A stretch of 7,180 nt of DNA from Hyphomicrobium_A sp943371625. Its GTDB lineage: Bacteria > Pseudomonadota > Alphaproteobacteria > Rhizobiales > Hyphomicrobiaceae. Both the position numbers and the translations under genes were made by a program. Below are positions 4,922 to 7,180 of the stretch, piece by piece. The stretch lies in contig CALRVN010000213.1 in NCBI GenBank assembly GCA_943371625.1, positions 1-7,180 of the forward strand, given 5' to 3'. How positions within the stretch are numbered: position 1 is the first letter of the stretch; each line of letters begins with the position of its first letter. A model generated the notes under the pieces. It was not told the origin of the DNA. It did not search any database and saw only the letters and a program-made list of their open reading frames with translations.

Positions 4922-5377
4922 ATGCGCTTCAGGATCTGGTTCGGCGTCGTGGCCGCGATGTTCGTTTGGACCGCCTCGGTCAGGGCCGAGGAGGACAAGG
5001 ACATCGACCGCGACCAGGTAACCGGAGTGGTGGTCGCGCCCGGGGCGAGGACGTGGATGAGCGATAACTTCGCCAACAAGATGCAGCTCATCGGCGATAT
5101 CGCGGTCTCGCAGGGCAAGGCCTGCATGGACCACTACGCGTTCCTCGGCTGGGGGATCGGCCATGGCGGGCCGGCGGTGATCGTCGCGAAGACCCGCGAG
5201 AGCTACGAGAAGACCGGCTACGCGGTGGAGCAGCGCAAGGGCAGCATTGCAACCGACACGATCTGGATCGTTCGGAATGACGCGCGCGAGGCGGTCATCC
5301 TGTGGGGGGACGTGAACGGATCGACGATCTATCTGTCCTGCATCACGACGGGTGATGCGGCAGCGGAGCCGAAATAA
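4922..5377 (+). CDS. Secreted protein of unknown function, in operon with the aldo/keto reductase
   Basis: From the ATG at 4922 this is a 151-residue protein with a Sec signal: MRFR, a hydrophobic core (IWFGVVAAMFVWTA) and likely cleavage at VRA before EEDKD. The mature protein of about 130 residues has no further membrane segment. It has two Cys, in GKACMDHY and YLSCITT, which could form a disulfide in the periplasm, plus a glycine-rich GWGIGHGGP and a DTIWIVRNDAREAVILWGD strand-rich part. I do not recognise the family. The 4922 start has GAGG 6 bases upstream; ATGs at 4895 and 4910 in the same frame are possible but have weaker sites. The 4895 ATG lies 2 bases after the reductase stop, so co-transcription is very likely. 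Whether the two act on the same substrate is unknown. Confidence 0.78.
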   Translation: MRFRIWFGVVAAMFVWTASVRAEEDKDIDRDQVTGVVVAPGARTWMSDNFANKMQLIGDIAVSQGKACMDHYAFLGWGIGHGGPAVIVAKTRESYEKTGYAVEQRKGSIATDTIWIVRNDAREAVILWGDVNGSTIYLSCITTGDAAAEPK

Positions 5378-5382
5378 CCGCA

Positions 5383-5403
5383 AGCGGCGCCAGGATCGCC
5401 GCT
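5383..5403. terminator. Hairpin between convergent genes, probable bidirectional terminator
   Basis: AGCGGCG (5383-5389) and CGCCGCT (5397-5403) form a perfect 7-bp stem with a 7-base loop. It sits in the 49-base gap between two convergent stop codons. Downstream sequence is only moderately T-rich on the plus strand (TTGCTTTGAG) and on the minus strand (TTGCGGTTATTT), so termination may be partial. Confidence 0.5.
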
Positions 5404-5426
5404 GAGGTTGCTTTGAGATTACCCTC

Positions 5427-5747
5427 TTAGGGCGCCGCCGGGCCGAGGCTAGGGGCGAAGGTCAGCCGCTCGACCATCACCGGCGATGGTGCGGCAAAGC
5501 CTTTGGCCTGCGTGCTGACCTGCACCGTCGGCACCGCGTTGGCTGCACTGAATGCCACCGGCCACTGCGATACGAACAAGCCAATGACGAGCGTGGCAAC
5601 GATCGACAGCTGCCGCAGCACCTTACGCCGCTCGTCGCGCTCGATGGTTTCGATGATGTAGACCTGCAGGGGTAGCGCCAGGGTCGGTTCGGCCCCCGGC
5701 GCGCGTGGCGGCTCATAGGCCGACAACGCCTTATTGTTTGCGTTCAC
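5427..5747 (-). CDS. Small single-pass membrane protein of unknown function
   Basis: This 106-residue ORF begins with GTG at 5747, supported by AGGAG 8 bases upstream. The N-terminal 46 residues are hydrophilic with a proline-rich part (EPPRAPGAEPTLALPL) and a charged helix (ETIERDERRKVLRQ). One hydrophobic segment follows at about 47-69 (LSIVATLVIGLFVSQWPVAF), then a short tail with PAP-like ends. The basic residues just before the segment suggest the N-terminus faces the cytoplasm and the tail the periplasm; cleavage after the segment (SAANA) is also possible. I recognise no family. It lies 166 bases downstream of the EmrB-like exporter on the same strand, so a link to that transporter is possible but untested. 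Confidence 0.65.
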   Translation of the reverse strand: MNANNKALSAYEPPRAPGAEPTLALPLQVYIIETIERDERRKVLRQLSIVATLVIGLFVSQWPVAFSAANAVPTVQVSTQAKGFAAPSPVMVERLTFAPSLGPAAP

Positions 5748-5796
5748 GACGCAGTCTCCTGGACTCGATACTAACCAGTGCCCTCGCGTTCACACT

Positions 5797-5806
5797 TGTC
5801 GCGACA
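5797..5806. promoter_or_regulatory. 10-bp palindrome upstream of the small membrane protein gene
   Basis: TGTCGCGACA is a perfect 10-bp palindrome 50 bases before the GTG start of the 106-aa gene, in its likely promoter region. A poor -10-like TAGTAT on the minus strand lies nearer the gene. A GC-rich palindrome of this length can arise by chance; an operator role is only a suggestion. Confidence 0.25.
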
Positions 5807-5913
5807 TTTTGGCCGACTGATGGCAAGGATGGTTAACGGATCGAATTTATTGCCCGGCCGATGGACTTGATGCGGCGACCGAAACCGGCCCGCCTTAATT
5901 GACTGAGGCCCGT

Positions 5914-7180
5914 TCAATGGCCGGCGTTAGTTCCTGTGGATGACGGTTTTGTCACCATAATTGCGGCCAAAGCCAGTGCCGCGAAGAGCAGCGTCAGCAG
6001 CAGGAAGAGATCAGAAAACGCCATGACGACGCCCTGCCGGTGGGTGATTTGCATGAGCTTTTTCAGGGCCATGGCTTGAGCGTCGCTGCCGTAAGCGGAA
6101 AAGCGATGGGTCAGCGCGTCGAGCGTTTCCATGACCTGCGGCCGGGACCATGTGACAGCTTCATGAAGCCGCGCCAAATGCAGGTCGGTGCGGTCGTTCA
6201 GGATGGTCGTCAGACCGGCCAGGCCGAAGGCGCCGCCCAGGTTGCGAGTCAGATTGAATAGCCCCGACGCATTCTTGAGCCGGTCGGGCGGCAGCGTGCC
6301 CAGCGAGATGTCGTTGATGGGGATGATCGACAGCATCAGGCCGACGCCACGGAAGATCTGCGGCCACAGGAGGTCGTAGAAGTCCCAGTCGGCGGTGATC
6401 CAGGTCATCTGGTAGGTGCCGATGGCGAAGGAGATGAAGCCGGCCATGAGCATGAGGCGCTTGTCGACGTACGGCATCAGGCGCCCGGCGATGGGGGCGG
6501 TGGCGAACATGGCGAGGCCTGAAACGAACAGGGTCTCGCCGATCATCAGGGCGTTGTAGCCGCGGATCTGCGCCAAATAGACCGGGTAGAGGTAGGTCAA
6601 CCCGTAGAGGCCGATGCCGAGGACGAACGAGAAGACCGAGCCCAGCGCAAAGTTACGGTTCGAGAAGGCCGAGAGATCGACGATCGGCTGTCGCGCCAGC
6701 AACACTCGGGCAAAGAAGATGATGGCGGAGATGCCCGACACCCACGCGAGCAGCAACACGGTCTCGTCGCCGAACCAGTCGTTGCGCGGCCCCTCCTCCA
6801 GGACGTATTCGAGCGCACCGAGGAAGCCGGCCATCGATATGAGGCCGATGAAGTCGAAGTTACGGAACAGCGAGTAGTCGGGCTCGTCAAAGTCGACCAA
6901 GGCCAGCACGGCGAGGGTGACGCCGATGCCCGGCACAATGTTGATGAAGAACAGCCAGTGCCAGGACAGCGTATCGGTCAGGTAGCCGCCGACTGTCGGG
7001 CCGATGGTGGGGGCAAGCGTCGCCACGAGTCCGATCAGCGGCGTGATCGTGCTACGGCGCGAGGGCGGGAAGATCGCGTACGACGTCGCGAACACGGTGG
7101 GGATCATGCCGCCGCCGATGAAGCCCTGTACAGCGCGCCAGACGATCATCTCGTTGATCGAGGTCGACAACCCGCACATC
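5914..7180 (-). CDS. EmrB/QacA-type drug exporter, MFS DHA2 family (N-terminus outside window)
   Basis: This is an inner-membrane proton-driven multidrug exporter of the 14-helix DHA2 family. About 421 residues are in the window against a usual 500-530, so roughly the first three helices lie beyond 7180; the ATG at 7179 is internal, not the start. The first visible helix carries WRAVQGFIGGGMIPTVFA, matching MFS motif B (RxxQGxGGG), followed by motif C, APTIGPTVGGYL, the antiporter signature. HWLFFINIVPGIG is the EmrB-type helix 6 entry. Many further hydrophobic segments follow, then an amphipathic region near residues 335-390 and a last helix (DLFLLLTLLFAALALAAIMV) before a short polar tail. 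EmrB proteins usually work with a periplasmic adaptor (EmrA) and an outer-membrane channel; any such partners would be upstream, outside the window. The substrate cannot be read from sequence. Confidence 0.93.
   Translation of the reverse strand, partial: MCGLSTSINEMIVWRAVQGFIGGGMIPTVFATSYAIFPPSRRSTITPLIGLVATLAPTIGPTVGGYLTDTLSWHWLFFINIVPGIGVTLAVLALVDFDEPDYSLFRNFDFIGLISMAGFLGALEYVLEEGPRNDWFGDETVLLLAWVSGISAIIFFARVLLARQPIVDLSAFSNRNFALGSVFSFVLGIGLYGLTYLYPVYLAQIRGYNALMIGETLFVSGLAMFATAPIAGRLMPYVDKRLMLMAGFISFAIGTYQMTWITADWDFYDLLWPQIFRGVGLMLSIIPINDISLGTLPPDRLKNASGLFNLTRNLGGAFGLAGLTTILNDRTDLHLARLHEAVTWSRPQVMETLDALTHRFSAYGSDAQAMALKKLMQITHRQGVVMAFSDLFLLLTLLFAALALAAIMVTKPSSTGTNAGH

Noticed and set aside
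5874..5894. Hairpin after the EmrB-like gene as a terminator
   Set aside because: The stem has a bulge and a wobble and no T-run follows on the minus strand, so it does not meet the standard for a terminator call.
1..7180. Search for CRISPR, tRNA/rRNA, insertion sequence, prophage or toxin-antitoxin features
   Set aside because: No repeat-spacer pattern, cloverleaf, transposase, integrase or paired small toxin/antitoxin genes are apparent on either strand.

Overview
The window is GC-rich and gene-dense with strongly GC-biased codon use. The gene types point to an alphaproteobacterium: a GcvA-like LysR regulator, a Tat-exported DUF411 protein, a secreted His/Arg/Gly-rich microprotein, and an EmrB-type exporter. 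A member of the Bradyrhizobium/Rhodopseudomonas group is my best guess. That guess rests on gene style, not on a marker gene. No rRNA, tRNA, CRISPR array, transposase or integrase is visible, and the region reads as ordinary chromosome.

Left part (1-1856). The window opens with the last 39 codons of an unrecognised gene, convergent with a GNAT N-acetyltransferase. Between the GNAT gene and the LysR regulator lies a 29-codon gene on the minus strand (735-824). It has its own Shine-Dalgarno, a candidate promoter and a good intrinsic terminator. It is transcribed divergently from the LysR gene, and the shared intergenic region holds a perfect palindrome with the LysR T-N11-A signature. The palindrome sits where a LysR protein would activate the microprotein promoter and control its own. 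This regulator/microprotein divergon is the most interesting item here.

Middle part (1911-4034). Three minus-strand genes follow: a chloroperoxidase-type alpha/beta hydrolase, a DUF411 (CopG-like) putative metal-binding exported protein, and a secreted 81-aa His/Arg-rich protein. The last two may both serve the periplasm and metal handling, but a terminator-like hairpin separates them.

Right part (4035-7180). An aldo/keto reductase on the plus strand is followed at once by an unrecognised secreted protein, probably in one operon. Its upstream region carries an 11-C homopolymer, a 9-bp direct repeat and a palindrome. A convergent hairpin then separates these from two minus-strand genes: a small single-pass membrane protein and, upstream of it, a DHA2-family (EmrB-like) drug exporter whose N-terminus lies beyond the window edge.

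The genes are mostly independent accessory-metabolism, stress and export units. No single pathway unites them.
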